Positions 1-8,559 of a stretch of DNA of 64,000 nt are shown here, piece by piece. Below the pieces are notes generated by a model. It was not told where the DNA came from. It worked only from the letters and a program-made list of their open reading frames with translations, and did not search any database. Position 1 is the stretch's first letter, and every line of letters starts with the position of its first letter. Both the position numbers and the translations under genes were made by a program. Source of the DNA: Hymenobacter sp. J193 (GTDB lineage: Bacteria > Bacteroidota > Bacteroidia > Cytophagales > Hymenobacteraceae); contig NZ_JAJONE010000001.1 in the NCBI RefSeq assembly GCF_024700075.1, positions 3,619,001 to 3,683,000 on the forward strand, in the 5' to 3' direction.

Positions 1-5
1 GCCTG

Positions 6-995
6 ATGCTGGCGCTGTCGCTGGGTCTGAGCTTGTTGTTCTGTCGGGGGTGCTCGATTCTGAGCGAGGATTTCCTGGTCACGTTCGGCTACAATTTCTG
101 CTACACGGTGGGGCTGTGGCTGGCCAACGGCTACCCCAGCGAGTGGCTCAACCGCCGCGCCGACTGGACCGCCCAACCCATCCGACGGTTTCTCATCACG
201 CTGGCCTTTTCGCTGGTCGTGTCGCTGCTGGTGATTCTGCTTGTGTCGGGCAGCTTTCTGGTATTCTACCACCACCGCCCGCTTTCCGACCTCTCAGTTC
301 GGCAGTTTGTCGTTCCGTTGCTGATTACCGTGGTTATTTCCCTTTTTATGCACAGCCGCTCGTTTCTGCTGGGCTGGCGCGAAGCCGCCATCCAGACGGA
401 GCGGCTTCAGAAGGAAAACGCCCAGGCCCAGGCCGATTCCCTGCGCCGCCAGCTCGACCCGCACTTTCTGTTCAACTCCCTGAACGCGCTGACCTCCCTG
501 GTGGAGGAAAACGACCCGGCCCGGGCCACGCGCTTTATCCGTCAGCTCAGCCAGGTGTACCGCTACGTGCTCGATGCCCAGGAGCAGGAAGTGGTAACGC
601 TGGCCGAGGAACTGCGCTTTGTGGAGGCCTACCTGTTTCTGCAGCGCACCCGCCTGGGTGAAGGCGTGCAGGTGGAGATGCCGGCCCTGCCCGCCGCGCT
701 GGAAACCCTGCTGGTGCCTCCACTGGCCGTGCAGCTGCTGCTGGAAAATGCCCTCAAGCACAACGCTACGAGTCAGCGCGACCCGCTGCAAATTCAGGTA
801 ACGCTGGATGCAGCCGCTCGCACGCTCACGGTGCGCAACCAGCGCCGCCCGCGCCGCCTCCCGGAAGGCGAGTCGACGGGGCTGGGGCTGCAGAACCTGG
901 GAGCCCGCTACGCTTTCCTCACCAAGCAAACGGTGCAGGTAGCCCAAACCGAAACCGAGTTCTGCGTGACGCTGCCGCTGTTGGAGCTGCAGTAG
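6..995 (+). CDS. LytS/YehU-type membrane sensor histidine kinase (possibly 5'-partial)
   Basis: Inner-membrane sensor kinase that would phosphorylate the LytTR regulator encoded 40 bases downstream. The N-terminal 130 residues are mostly hydrophobic membrane segments. A charged linker leads into the His_kinase-type box DPHFLFNSLNAL, whose phospho-acceptor is His153, and the ATPase part follows with an N box (LLLENALKHN) and a GLGLQNL glycine motif near residue 295. The frame is still open at the window edge and the first membrane segment begins abruptly, so the true start may lie upstream of base 1. The signal sensed cannot be told from the sequence. The kinase pairs with the next gene and mirrors the kinase/regulator pair at 2034-3918. 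Confidence 0.88.
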   Translation: MLALSLGLSLLFCRGCSILSEDFLVTFGYNFCYTVGLWLANGYPSEWLNRRADWTAQPIRRFLITLAFSLVVSLLVILLVSGSFLVFYHHRPLSDLSVRQFVVPLLITVVISLFMHSRSFLLGWREAAIQTERLQKENAQAQADSLRRQLDPHFLFNSLNALTSLVEENDPARATRFIRQLSQVYRYVLDAQEQEVVTLAEELRFVEAYLFLQRTRLGEGVQVEMPALPAALETLLVPPLAVQLLLENALKHNATSQRDPLQIQVTLDAAARTLTVRNQRRPRRLPEGESTGLGLQNLGARYAFLTKQTVQVAQTETEFCVTLPLLELQ

Positions 996-1035
996 TTTTT
1001 CGGGCCGGAATCCACCCGCCGCGTTACTTTCGCTT

Positions 1036-1821
1036 ATGACTACTCCCGTGCGCGCCCTGATTATTGAAGACGAACCCCTGGCCTCCCGCCGCCTCACGGA
1101 GCTGCTGCGCAAGCAGCCGCAGCCGGTGGAGGTGGTCGGCACGGCCGAGTCGGTAGCGGAGGCGGAGGCCCTGCTGCGCGCGTTGCGCCCGGCCCCGGAT
1201 GTGCTGTTTCTGGATATTCACCTGGCCGATGGGCTGAGCTTCGAGCTGTTTGAGCGGCTGGACGTGCAGAGCCCGGTTATCTTCACCACGGCCTACGACA
1301 AGTACGCCCTGCGCGCGTTCAAGGTGAACAGCGTGGACTACCTGCTCAAGCCCATCGACCCGGAGGAACTGACGGCGGCCCTGGACAAGCTGCGCCGCCA
1401 GCGCGAGGCCACCGCCCCGGCTTTTGATGCCACGCTGCTGGCCCAGGTGCTGCGCCAGGCCCAGCCCGCCAAGGAGTACAAGTCGCGCTTTGTGGTGCGG
1501 GTGGGGGAGCACCTGAAGGCCATTCCCGTGGAGCAGATTGCCTACTTCGCCAGCCTGGAAAAAGTGACGCTGCTGCACACCCGCGAAGGCCGGCGCTTCG
1601 TGGTGGACTACACCCTGGAGCAACTGGAAGGCATGCTCGACCCGGCCGAATTCTTTCGCCTCAACCGCGCCTACCTTGCCCACGCCGAGGCCATCCACGA
1701 CATCATACATTACACCAACTCCCGCCTGCAGACCGTCCTCAAGCCCGCCGCCCCCGACAACGACACCGTGCTAGTGAGCCGGGAGAAGGTGTCGGCTTTC
1801 AAGGCCTGGCTGGACAGGTAA
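1036..1821 (+). CDS. LytTR-family response regulator
   Basis: Two-domain transcription regulator of the LytR/AlgR class, partner of the upstream kinase. The N-terminal receiver domain has the acidic pair EDE at 11-13, the phospho-acceptor Asp60 in VLFLDIHLADG, the TTAYD segment and the conserved Lys in LLKPID. The C-terminal LytTR DNA-binding domain (about 155-261) carries the typical FFRLNRAYLAH stretch. It starts 40 bases after the kinase stop. A TACTTTCG sequence lies just before the ATG and resembles the Bacteroidota -7 box with one mismatch, so the gene could also be transcribed on its own. The regulon is unknown. Confidence 0.92.
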   Translation: MTTPVRALIIEDEPLASRRLTELLRKQPQPVEVVGTAESVAEAEALLRALRPAPDVLFLDIHLADGLSFELFERLDVQSPVIFTTAYDKYALRAFKVNSVDYLLKPIDPEELTAALDKLRRQREATAPAFDATLLAQVLRQAQPAKEYKSRFVVRVGEHLKAIPVEQIAYFASLEKVTLLHTREGRRFVVDYTLEQLEGMLDPAEFFRLNRAYLAHAEAIHDIIHYTNSRLQTVLKPAAPDNDTVLVSREKVSAFKAWLDR

Positions 1822-2030
1822 TGTGCTGCGCTTCGCTAATGTGCGGAATGTGCTGGTGAAGGTGTAAGTCGCCACTGCATCCTTGAACGTCATGCTGAGC
1901 GTAGCCGAAGCATCTCTACTGCTTCGTTGAACGATGCAGACGAAGCGGTAGAGATGCTTCGGCTACGCTCAGCATGACACGTTTCACCTCATTAGCACAT
2001 TACCCACATTCTTCACATCAGCACATTACA
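1819..2030. repeat. nested inverted repeat between convergent regulators
   Basis: Inner arms at 1889-1926 and 1941-1978 are 38 bases long with one mismatch around a 14-base loop; each arm begins or ends with GTCATGCTGAGCGTAGCC or its complement. Outside these, an imperfect outer pair built from AATGTGCTG/TTAGCACATT-like blocks lies at about 1820-1865 and 1985-2029. The element fills the whole gap between two convergent genes and could act as a bidirectional terminator. The outer blocks recur at 23690-23960. Confidence 0.85.
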
Positions 2031-2033
2031 AAA

Positions 2034-2834
2034 TCATCCTTCCAGCCAGCTTTTCACCGCCGCCGCTTTTTCCCGGCTCACCAAGACTTCGTCGCTGGGA
2101 GCGGGCTGTAAGTCCAGCAGCAGCTTGCCATTGAAGTGCGGGTGGAGGCGCTGCACGGCCGGCAGCTGGGCAATGAACTGCCGGTTCAGGCGAAAAAACT
2201 GTCGGGGGTCGAGCAGGCTTTCCAGTTGCTCCAGGGTGTAATCCACCACAAAACGGCGGCCGTCGGTGGCGGTGAGGGTAGTGGTTTCGTGCCGGCTCTG
2301 AAACCAGGCCACCTGGGCGGCCGGCAGCGGCAGCAGCTGCTCGCCGCTGCGCACCAGAAAACGGGTTTTGAACTGCCGGTCGGGGCGCGGTAGAGAATCC
2401 GCCAGGCGCTCCAGGCGGTGCACGGAGGCCTCTTCGGGCGGCCCGTTTACTCCGGCCGCGGCCGATTCGCGGAGGGCCAGACGCCAGTCGCGGAGCTTGG
2501 TGAGGGCGGCCGTTAGCTCAGTTAGCTTTACTGGTTTCAGCAGGTAGTCTATGCTGTTGGCTTTGAAGGCCCGAATGGCGTAGGCGTCGTAGGCCGTGGT
2601 GAAGATAACCGGGCTGCGCACCAGCAGCTGGTCGAATATTTCCAGGCTCAGCCCATCGGCCAGCTGAATATCGGAGAGAATCAGGTCGGGAGCGGGGTTG
2701 CTTTCCAGCCACTGCACGGCGCCGGATACGCTGTCGAGCACGGCGGCTACCTGGGCCTCGGGCGCGGCTTGGCGCAGCAGGCGCTGCAGCCGCTCGGCGG
2801 CCGGGTACTCATCTTCGAGCAGCAAAACGGTCAT
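2034..2834 (-). CDS. LytTR-family response regulator (second copy)
   Basis: A 266-residue receiver plus LytTR DNA-binding protein, clearly homologous to the regulator at 1036-1821. The receiver shows LLLEDEYPA at the start, phospho-acceptor Asp55 in LILSDIQLADG, the FTTAYDAYAIRAFKANSIDYLLKPVKL segment (split here by family motifs) and a variable linker around 125-160. The LytTR domain ends with FFRLNRQFIAQ and a VLVSREKAAAVKSWLEG-like tail. It is transcribed after the kinase at 2908-3918 with a 73-base gap, so the two form one operon. The convergent sister pair suggests a duplication of a complete two-component system. Confidence 0.92.
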   Translation of the reverse strand: MTVLLLEDEYPAAERLQRLLRQAAPEAQVAAVLDSVSGAVQWLESNPAPDLILSDIQLADGLSLEIFDQLLVRSPVIFTTAYDAYAIRAFKANSIDYLLKPVKLTELTAALTKLRDWRLALRESAAAGVNGPPEEASVHRLERLADSLPRPDRQFKTRFLVRSGEQLLPLPAAQVAWFQSRHETTTLTATDGRRFVVDYTLEQLESLLDPRQFFRLNRQFIAQLPAVQRLHPHFNGKLLLDLQPAPSDEVLVSREKAAAVKSWLEG

Positions 2835-2907
2835 AGACGGTGAAATAGTGAGCTAGGGAAATGGGGAGTGCCGCAGTCTTCACCAGCTAAGCTGGCAGCA
2901 GCGGCCA

Positions 2908-3918
2908 CTAACTTAACAGCGGCAGCCTCACCCGAAAAAGGCCAGCCTCGGAAGTGACGTCAACTGGGTGCGGGGCGCGGAGCAACTCGTAGCGGTGGCG
3001 CACATTGCGTAGGCCGGTGCCGGTGCCGGGCGCTAACCCGGCGGTGCGCAGCCGCAGCGTATTCTCCACGGTGAAGTGGCCGGCAATAGGGTCGGCCGCG
3101 AGGCGCAGCTGCAGCGGAAACTCCCGCGAAGCCACGTTGTGCTTTAGCGCATTTTCCACCAGCAGCTGCACGCTCAGTGGGGCTACTTGCCGAGTTAAAG
3201 CGGCCGGCGGCACATCGATAGTCACGCGCAGATTGTCGCGGAAGCGGGCCTTGTGCAAGGCTAGGTACGTATCGACGAAGGCCAATTCCTCGCTGAGCGG
3301 AACGGTGGGCCGGTCGCGGGCCAGCAGCACGTAGCGGTATACATCGGAAAGCTGTTCCACGAAGTCCTGAGCTGGCTCGTTTTCGGGCTCAATGAGGGCG
3401 GAAAGAGTGTTGAGGGAGTTGAACAGGAAGTGCGGGTCGAGCTGACTTTGCAGGGCTTCGAGCTGACTTTGCACGCCGGCACTCTGGAGCTGCTCGGCCC
3501 GACGCACGTTCTCTTCCCACTGCTGAAAGAAGTTCATGCTCTCGTAAATCAGCTGAATGACCACCGTGGGCACCATGTTCAGCCCAAACTCCCGCCAGAA
3601 CGAGGCGCTATCCAGCTGCCCACCCTGGGCCCAGGCCGCAATGCTGTCCAGAATAAAGGTGACGGCCGCCGCAATAGCGGTGTTGATGACGGCCAGCCGC
3701 CAGAGCCGCTTGCGGGTCTGGTCGACCCGCGGAAACCGCCGAAATAAGGCCTGCCACAGGGCCCGCCCCGTAAACCAGAAGGCGCAGGTAAAGAGCAGCG
3801 AAATGCCCCAGTTCAGGAAAAAAACCGGCACCGACCGAATGTGCAGCACGCCCCGGGGAATCAGCACCAGCAGCGCCAGAATGGGAATTCCCCAGAGTAG
3901 AAACTTTCGGTCGTTCAT
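2908..3918 (-). CDS. LytS-type sensor histidine kinase (second copy)
   Basis: Inner-membrane kinase of 336 residues pairing with the LytTR regulator downstream. Four hydrophobic segments occupy roughly residues 8-25, 34-55, 75-95 and 108-128. A coiled linker precedes the phospho-acceptor box DPHFLFNSLNTL, then the N box LLVENALKHN and the glycine motif GTGTGLRNV. The start at 3918 (MNDRKFLLWG) was chosen because an upstream in-frame ATG at 4032 would add 38 polar residues running into an intergenic inverted repeat. The closest relative in the window is the kinase at 6-995. Confidence 0.88.
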   Translation of the reverse strand: MNDRKFLLWGIPILALLVLIPRGVLHIRSVPVFFLNWGISLLFTCAFWFTGRALWQALFRRFPRVDQTRKRLWRLAVINTAIAAAVTFILDSIAAWAQGGQLDSASFWREFGLNMVPTVVIQLIYESMNFFQQWEENVRRAEQLQSAGVQSQLEALQSQLDPHFLFNSLNTLSALIEPENEPAQDFVEQLSDVYRYVLLARDRPTVPLSEELAFVDTYLALHKARFRDNLRVTIDVPPAALTRQVAPLSVQLLVENALKHNVASREFPLQLRLAADPIAGHFTVENTLRLRTAGLAPGTGTGLRNVRHRYELLRAPHPVDVTSEAGLFRVRLPLLS

Positions 3919-3996
3919 GGACGGTAAAAGTAGCTTTTTCGCGAAGTGAGTTGGTGATAAGCGCGTTTGCTGAATTTTGTAAAAATAATTCCTGGC

Positions 3997-4036
3997 CGTC
4001 ATGCTTCGACAAGCGGACGCCAGATGAAGCATGACG
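3997..4036. repeat. short inverted repeat, truncated copy of the 22.8-kb family
   Basis: Arms CGTCATGCTTC (3997-4007) and GAAGCATGACG (4026-4036) match perfectly. The interior GCGGACGCCAGAT is shared with the arm of the larger repeat at 22917-22953, so this looks like a shortened member of the same family. It lies between the hydrolase stop and the downstream kinase start and may end the hydrolase transcript. Confidence 0.7.
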
Positions 4037-4063
4037 GGTGGGTAAGTGAGTCAGGATACCTGC

Positions 4064-5023
4064 TTAGCTTTTGCGGGGCAGCTGGCGCACAAAGCGCTGC
4101 ACGGCCTGGTTTAATTCCTGTGGGTTATCGAGGAAAGGGACATGCTTACCGGGCAACACTACCACTTGCTGCTTGGGAAATTGGAAGCTCTTGTAGTGCT
4201 CGGGGCCGGTTACGTAGTCCTGCTGACCGGTGAGCACCAGCACGGGCATAGCGAGACTGGCAGTGGCGGGCGTGTAATCGAGCAGGTAGCTGCCGGGGTT
4301 CTGGAACATGCTGGCGGCAAAGTCGTGGTTGGCAGGCTGGCCTTTCATCGTGCGGCTCACCCGCGCCGCCGAGGAATCGGAAGCGTACTGAAGCTGGTTG
4401 TAGAGGCCCTGGCGCTGGAGCAGGCCCGTTACCATAAAGTAGCGCTGGGGCAGAGGCGCGGCGGCATCGAGCGGCGGGCGGGTAGCGGCGGGCAGCAGGG
4501 TGTAGCCGTAAGCCGTGGTGCTTTCCATCGAAGCCGGCAAATTCAGAATACTGTTGACCAGAATCAGGCTGTGCACGCGGCCGGGATATTTCTGAGCGTA
4601 GGCCACGGCCAGAATACCGCCGAAGGAGTGGGCCATCAGCGTCCATTTTTCCAGGTGCAGCTGCTGGCGTAATTCTTCCATATCCTGCACCTGACGCTCC
4701 AGGGAGTAGTTTTTCTGCGGGTCGCTGGCCGAGCGGCCACTGCCGCGCTGGTCGAGGTAAATCATCTGCAGCTGCTTTTCCAGCGGGGCGCCGGCCAGCA
4801 CTTCCACCGCCTGGCTGCCCGCGCCCGGTCCGCCATGCACAAACAGGCAGGGCTGCCCTTGGCCGGCCACTTTCACGAAAAGCTTCACGCCATCAGAAGT
4901 TTGAAAAGCCGGGGTGCCATTTGTGAGGCCGCCAGCAGTGGCATTTTGCAGGAGCAAGAGCGTGAACAGCAGGCTGCCGAGGCCGCGGAGCAGGAAGGCG
5001 AAGTGGGGGCGAAGCGTTTTCAT
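4064..5023 (-). CDS. secreted alpha/beta hydrolase, proline iminopeptidase-like (S33)
   Basis: A 319-residue alpha/beta hydrolase with an N-terminal signal peptide or membrane anchor (hydrophobic stretch at about 10-27, then AGG). The oxyanion-region motif FVHGGPGAGS and the DQRGSGRS motif are hallmarks of the S33 proline-iminopeptidase group. The nucleophile elbow AHSFGG places Ser133, and a late GKHVPFLDNP supplies the likely catalytic His. Such enzymes remove N-terminal proline or cleave related amides or esters; the substrate here is unknown. The start at 5023 is preferred because the 48 upstream in-frame residues are Arg-rich and would precede the signal peptide. Confidence 0.85.
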   Translation of the reverse strand: MKTLRPHFAFLLRGLGSLLFTLLLLQNATAGGLTNGTPAFQTSDGVKLFVKVAGQGQPCLFVHGGPGAGSQAVEVLAGAPLEKQLQMIYLDQRGSGRSASDPQKNYSLERQVQDMEELRQQLHLEKWTLMAHSFGGILAVAYAQKYPGRVHSLILVNSILNLPASMESTTAYGYTLLPAATRPPLDAAAPLPQRYFMVTGLLQRQGLYNQLQYASDSSAARVSRTMKGQPANHDFAASMFQNPGSYLLDYTPATASLAMPVLVLTGQQDYVTGPEHYKSFQFPKQQVVVLPGKHVPFLDNPQELNQAVQRFVRQLPRKS

Positions 5024-5172
5024 AAGACGAAGCGTGAGGGTTGAGAAGTCAGATTTGATGCTCCAAACTTCCGCACTTTGCCTGCGCGGCCCCAGGCCAA
5101 ACCGGGTGAACCGTCGCCCGCGCCCGGTGAACCGCCAAAACCGCCGGGGCCGACTGCCGCCCGCCAAACGCT

Positions 5173-5216
5173 AAAAAGCCCAAGCATCCGGTCCGGCGAC
5201 CAGATACTCGGGCTTT
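5173..5216 (-). terminator. intrinsic terminator downstream of leuB
   Basis: Read on the minus strand, AAAGCCC pairs with GGGCTTT, with a further paired stretch (GAGTATC against GATGCTT, two G-T wobbles) and GGTC/GACC around a four-base loop. A run of five T follows. It lies about 120 bases past the leuB stop and is the likely end of the leu transcript. Confidence 0.8.
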
Positions 5217-5239
5217 AACCCCACCCCTGAGGTACTTTT

Positions 5240-5335
5240 TAAGTGGTGAATTTGTGAAGTTGTGAGATTGATTTCTGTCCGCACCACTTGCGCAAACTGC
5301 GCCTGCGGAACATCAACTCACCATTTCACCACTTA
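5240..5335. repeat. imperfect inverted repeat of the GGTGAAATGGTGAG family
   Basis: TAAGTGGTGAA at 5240 is matched by TTCACCACTTA ending at 5335, and the inner GTTGTGAG/CTCACC-like blocks pair partly. The right arm overlaps the leuB stop codon (TAA at 5333-5335). Related sequence occurs at 14527-14590 and near 21375. Confidence 0.6.
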
Positions 5336-6457
5336 GATAATCGTGCTCATGCCGAGCCGGATGTTATTGCGGTGCAGCTCGCAGTCAGCAATGTCCAGCA
5401 CGGCGTAGGCAATGAAGCTGCCCACCTGCTCGGTGGTGTGTACCACGACCGGGCTCAGCTCGGGCGTCACTACGCCTTCGTTGAGGGCGTGCTGTACGGC
5501 GTCGCGCACGCAGTCGGCTTCTTCTATCAGACCGAAGTGGTCCAGCAGCATGGCCGCCGAGAGAATGGTGGCAATGGGGTTGGCAATGCCCTTGCCCTTG
5601 GCCTGCGGGTAGGAGCCGTGGATGGGCTCAAACAGCGCCGAACCGTCGCCGATGGAGGCGGAGGGCAGCAAGCCCAGGGAGCCAGCAATAACCGAAGCCT
5701 CGTCGGAAATGATGTCGCCAAACATGTTTTCCGTCAGCATCACGTCAAACTGACGCGGATTCAGGATAATCTGCATGGCGGCGTTGTCCACAAACAGATA
5801 ATCCAGGGCCACGCTGGGGTACTGAGGTGCAATGCTCTGCACCGTTTCGCGCCAGAGGCGGGAAGTTTCCAGCACATTGGCCTTATCAACCAGCGTGAGC
5901 TTGTGGCGGCGCGTTTCGGCGGCCTTGAAGGCCAGGTGCGCAATGCGCAGGATTTCGTCGCGGTGGTAGGTGCAGTGGTCGTAGGCGCTGGCGCGGTCCT
6001 CGCTGCGGCCTTTCTCCCCGAAGTAAATACCACCGGTCAGCTCCCGGAAAATCAGGATATCGGTGCCCTGAATGCGCTCGACTTTCAGCGGGGAGTGTTC
6101 TAGCAGCTGGTCGTAGGCCGTGATGGGGCGAATGTTGGCGTACAGTCCCAGCGACTTGCGCAGCCCCAGCAGCCCCTGCTCAGGACGCACTTTGGCAGTG
6201 GGGTCGTTGTCGTACTTCGGGTCGCCGATGGCGCCTAGCAGCACGGCGTCAGCTTGGCGGCAGGCTTCCAGCGTAACGTCCGGCAGTGGCGTACCCACGG
6301 CGTCGATGGCGCAGGCGCCCATCAGCTGGTAGTCGAAGTGAAACTCGTGGCCGAACCGGTCACCCACTGCCTTAAGCACGCGCACCGCCTCGCTACATAC
6401 TTCCGGCCCGATACCGTCGCCGGGCAACACTACTATTCGTTTGCTTACGCTATCCAT
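5333..6457 (-). CDS. leuB: 3-isopropylmalate dehydrogenase
   Basis: Cytosolic NAD-dependent enzyme that oxidises and decarboxylates 3-isopropylmalate to 2-oxoisocaproate in leucine synthesis. The 374-residue length fits the family. Visible signatures are [10 protein letters not shown] near the N-terminus, [11 protein letters not shown] around 72-82, the [21 protein letters not shown] substrate region, an [12 protein letters not shown] loop, and the metal/NAD site [17 protein letters not shown] followed by [18 protein letters not shown]. Its ATG overlaps the end of leuD by 13 bases, so the two are translationally coupled. It is the last gene of leuACDB. Confidence 0.97.
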   Translation of the reverse strand: MDSVSKRIVVLPGDGIGPEVCSEAVRVLKAVGDRFGHEFHFDYQLMGACAIDAVGTPLPDVTLEACRQADAVLLGAIGDPKYDNDPTAKVRPEQGLLGLRKSLGLYANIRPITAYDQLLEHSPLKVERIQGTDILIFRELTGGIYFGEKGRSEDRASAYDHCTYHRDEILRIAHLAFKAAETRRHKLTLVDKANVLETSRLWRETVQSIAPQYPSVALDYLFVDNAAMQIILNPRQFDVMLTENMFGDIISDEASVIAGSLGLLPSASIGDGSALFEPIHGSYPQAKGKGIANPIATILSAAMLLDHFGLIEEADCVRDAVQHALNEGVVTPELSPVVVHTTEQVGSFIAYAVLDIADCELHRNNIRLGMSTII

Positions 6458-7044
6458 GACCGTTGCTGTTCGTAGGCCGTAATGGCCGCCTCTTGGCTTA
6501 TGAGAAAATCAATGTCGTCGTACCCGTTTAGCAGGCACTCTTTTTTGTAGGCATCCAGTTCAAAGGGAATGGCTTCCGTCCGTCCGGGCACCGTGAGGGT
6601 TTGCGCGCCCAGGTCCACCGTCAGCGGTAGCTGCGGGTCGGCGGCCACGGCGGCAAACAGCGCCTGCAGCACCTCATCCGACACCTGGAGAGGCAGCAGG
6701 CCGGTGTTCAGGGCATTGCCCCGGAAAATATCGGCGAAGTAGCTGCTGATGACCACCCGAAAACCGGCGTCGTACAGGGCCCAGGCGGCGTGCTCCCGGC
6801 TGGAGCCGCACCCGAAGTTTTTGCCGGCCAGCAGAATCTGGTGGCCCTGGTAGCGCGGGTCGTTGAGCACAAAATCGGCTTTCGGCTGGCCACCGGCGGC
6901 GTAGCGCCAGTCGGCAAATAGATTGGCCCCGAAGCCTTCCCGGGTCGTCGCCTTCAGGAAGCGGGCCGGGATAATCTGGTCGGTGTCCACGTTTTCGATG
7001 GGCAGCGGTACCACGCCGGATTGCAGGGTCTGAAACTTTTCCAT
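6445..7044 (-). CDS. leuD: 3-isopropylmalate dehydratase small subunit
   Basis: Small (swivel) subunit of isopropylmalate isomerase, which with LeuC converts 2- to 3-isopropylmalate. At 199 residues it has the normal bacterial length. It shows the [13 protein letters not shown] start motif, the [21 protein letters not shown] region split around residues 62-80, and [17 protein letters not shown] with the conserved Arg and His. The gene starts 15 bases after leuC ends and overlaps leuB by 13 bases, the usual leuCDB coupling. Confidence 0.97.
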   Translation of the reverse strand: MEKFQTLQSGVVPLPIENVDTDQIIPARFLKATTREGFGANLFADWRYAAGGQPKADFVLNDPRYQGHQILLAGKNFGCGSSREHAAWALYDAGFRVVISSYFADIFRGNALNTGLLPLQVSDEVLQALFAAVAADPQLPLTVDLGAQTLTVPGRTEAIPFELDAYKKECLLNGYDDIDFLISQEAAITAYEQQRSWIA

Positions 7045-7059
7045 GGGGTGGGAGTTGGG

Positions 7060-8454
7060 TTAGTTCAAGTACTGCGTGATGTCAACCAGGCGACCTTCCA
7101 CGGCGGTGATAGCCGCCACCAGCGGGGAGGCCAGCAGCGTGCGGGCGCCGGGCCCCTGGCGGCCTTCGAAATTGCGGTTGGAGGTCGATACGCAGTAGGC
7201 GCCGGCCGGAATCTTGTCGTCGTTCATGGCCAGGCAGGCGCTACAGCCTGGCTCGCGCAGCTCAAAGCCCGCGTCGGCCAGCACTTGGTCAATGCCTTCG
7301 GCAATGGCCTGCAGCTCTACCTGCTTGGAGCCGGGCACGATGATGGCCTCCACGTGGGCGGCTTTGCGCTTGCCCTTCACGTAAGCCGCCACCGTGCGCA
7401 GATCCTCTATGCGGGAGTTGGTGCAGCTGCCAATGAACACGTAGTTGATTTCCTTGCCCAGCAGCGACTCGCCCGCCTCAAAGCCCATGTACCGCAGCGA
7501 CTTGTCGAAGCTGGCGGCCTCGCCCGAATCGGCCAGCATGGGAATGCTGGCGCTGAGCGGAATGCCCATGCCGGGGTTGGTGCCGTAGGTTATCATCGGC
7601 TGAATGGCCGAGGCGTCGAACTGCAGTTCGGCGTCGAACTGGGCATCTTCGTCGGAATAGAGCGTCTGCCAGTAGGCCACGGCCCGGTCCCAGTTCTCGC
7701 CCTGGGGCGCAAAGCGGCGGCCTTCGAGGTAGCTGAACGTAGTAGCATCAGGCGCAATGAGGCCACCGCGGGCGCCCATTTCTATGCTCATGTTGCACAC
7801 CGTCATGCGGCCTTCCATGCTCAGGGCGCGGATGGCGCTGCCAGCATATTCCACAAAGTAGCCCGTGGCCCCGCCGGTACCCAACTGGGAAATAACGTGC
7901 AGAATCAAATCCTTGGCCGACACGCCGGGGCGCAGCTCCCCGTCCAGGGTGATGCGCATGCGCTTGGGCTTGTCGAGCAGCAGGCACTGGGAAGCCATTA
8001 CCTGCGTTACCTGGCTGGTGCCGATGCCGAAGGCAATGGTGCCGAACGCGCCGTGCGTGGAGGTGTGCGAGTCGCCGCACACCATCGTCAGGCCCGGCTG
8101 GGTGATGCCCAGCTCCGGCCCAATGACGTGTACAATGCCCTGGTACTGGTGGCCGAGGCCGTAAAGCTCCACGCCAAACTTGGCGCAGTTCTCGGTGAGC
8201 TTGTCCACCTGGGAGCGGGACAGTGGGTCCTGAATGGGCTGGTCCTGGTGGCGCGTGGGTACGTTGTGGTCGGCGGTGGCTACGATCTGGCCGGGGCGGC
8301 GCAGCGTGAGGCCGCGGGCCGTCAGCTCGTCAAACGCCTGCGGGCTGGTGACTTCATGGATCAGGTGCCGGTCGATATAGAACACGGTGAGGCCACCGGC
8401 TACTTCGCGCACCACGTGGGCGTCCCAGATTTTATCAAATAAGGTCTTAGCCAT
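7060..8454 (-). CDS. leuC: 3-isopropylmalate dehydratase large subunit
   Basis: Large, iron-sulfur subunit of isopropylmalate isomerase (aconitase superfamily). The 464-residue protein begins with [12 protein letters not shown] and has the [12 protein letters not shown] motif, [14 protein letters not shown], the cluster Cys region [11 protein letters not shown] near 345 and the Cys pair in GCSACLAMN near 405. It forms the heterodimer with LeuD encoded immediately after it. A 105-base gap separates it from leuA upstream. Confidence 0.97.
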   Translation of the reverse strand: MAKTLFDKIWDAHVVREVAGGLTVFYIDRHLIHEVTSPQAFDELTARGLTLRRPGQIVATADHNVPTRHQDQPIQDPLSRSQVDKLTENCAKFGVELYGLGHQYQGIVHVIGPELGITQPGLTMVCGDSHTSTHGAFGTIAFGIGTSQVTQVMASQCLLLDKPKRMRITLDGELRPGVSAKDLILHVISQLGTGGATGYFVEYAGSAIRALSMEGRMTVCNMSIEMGARGGLIAPDATTFSYLEGRRFAPQGENWDRAVAYWQTLYSDEDAQFDAELQFDASAIQPMITYGTNPGMGIPLSASIPMLADSGEAASFDKSLRYMGFEAGESLLGKEINYVFIGSCTNSRIEDLRTVAAYVKGKRKAAHVEAIIVPGSKQVELQAIAEGIDQVLADAGFELREPGCSACLAMNDDKIPAGAYCVSTSNRNFEGRQGPGARTLLASPLVAAITAVEGRLVDITQYLN

Positions 8455-8559
8455 GAGAAGGGTGGGGTGACGGGAACTTGAGGTTCCCGTAGTTCGGGCT
8501 CAGCATAAAATAGAAAACCGCCGTGCCCGGGTGTGTTGGCATGACGGTCCAGCGTTGGG

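Noticed and set aside
5288..6103. Plus-strand ORF of 271 codons across leuB
   Set aside because: Antisense shadow; leuB is complete on the other strand.
7021..8442. Plus-strand ORF of 473 codons across leuC
   Set aside because: Shadow frame of leuC; His/Val/Gly/Ala-rich composition with no motifs, while the minus strand is a perfect LeuC.
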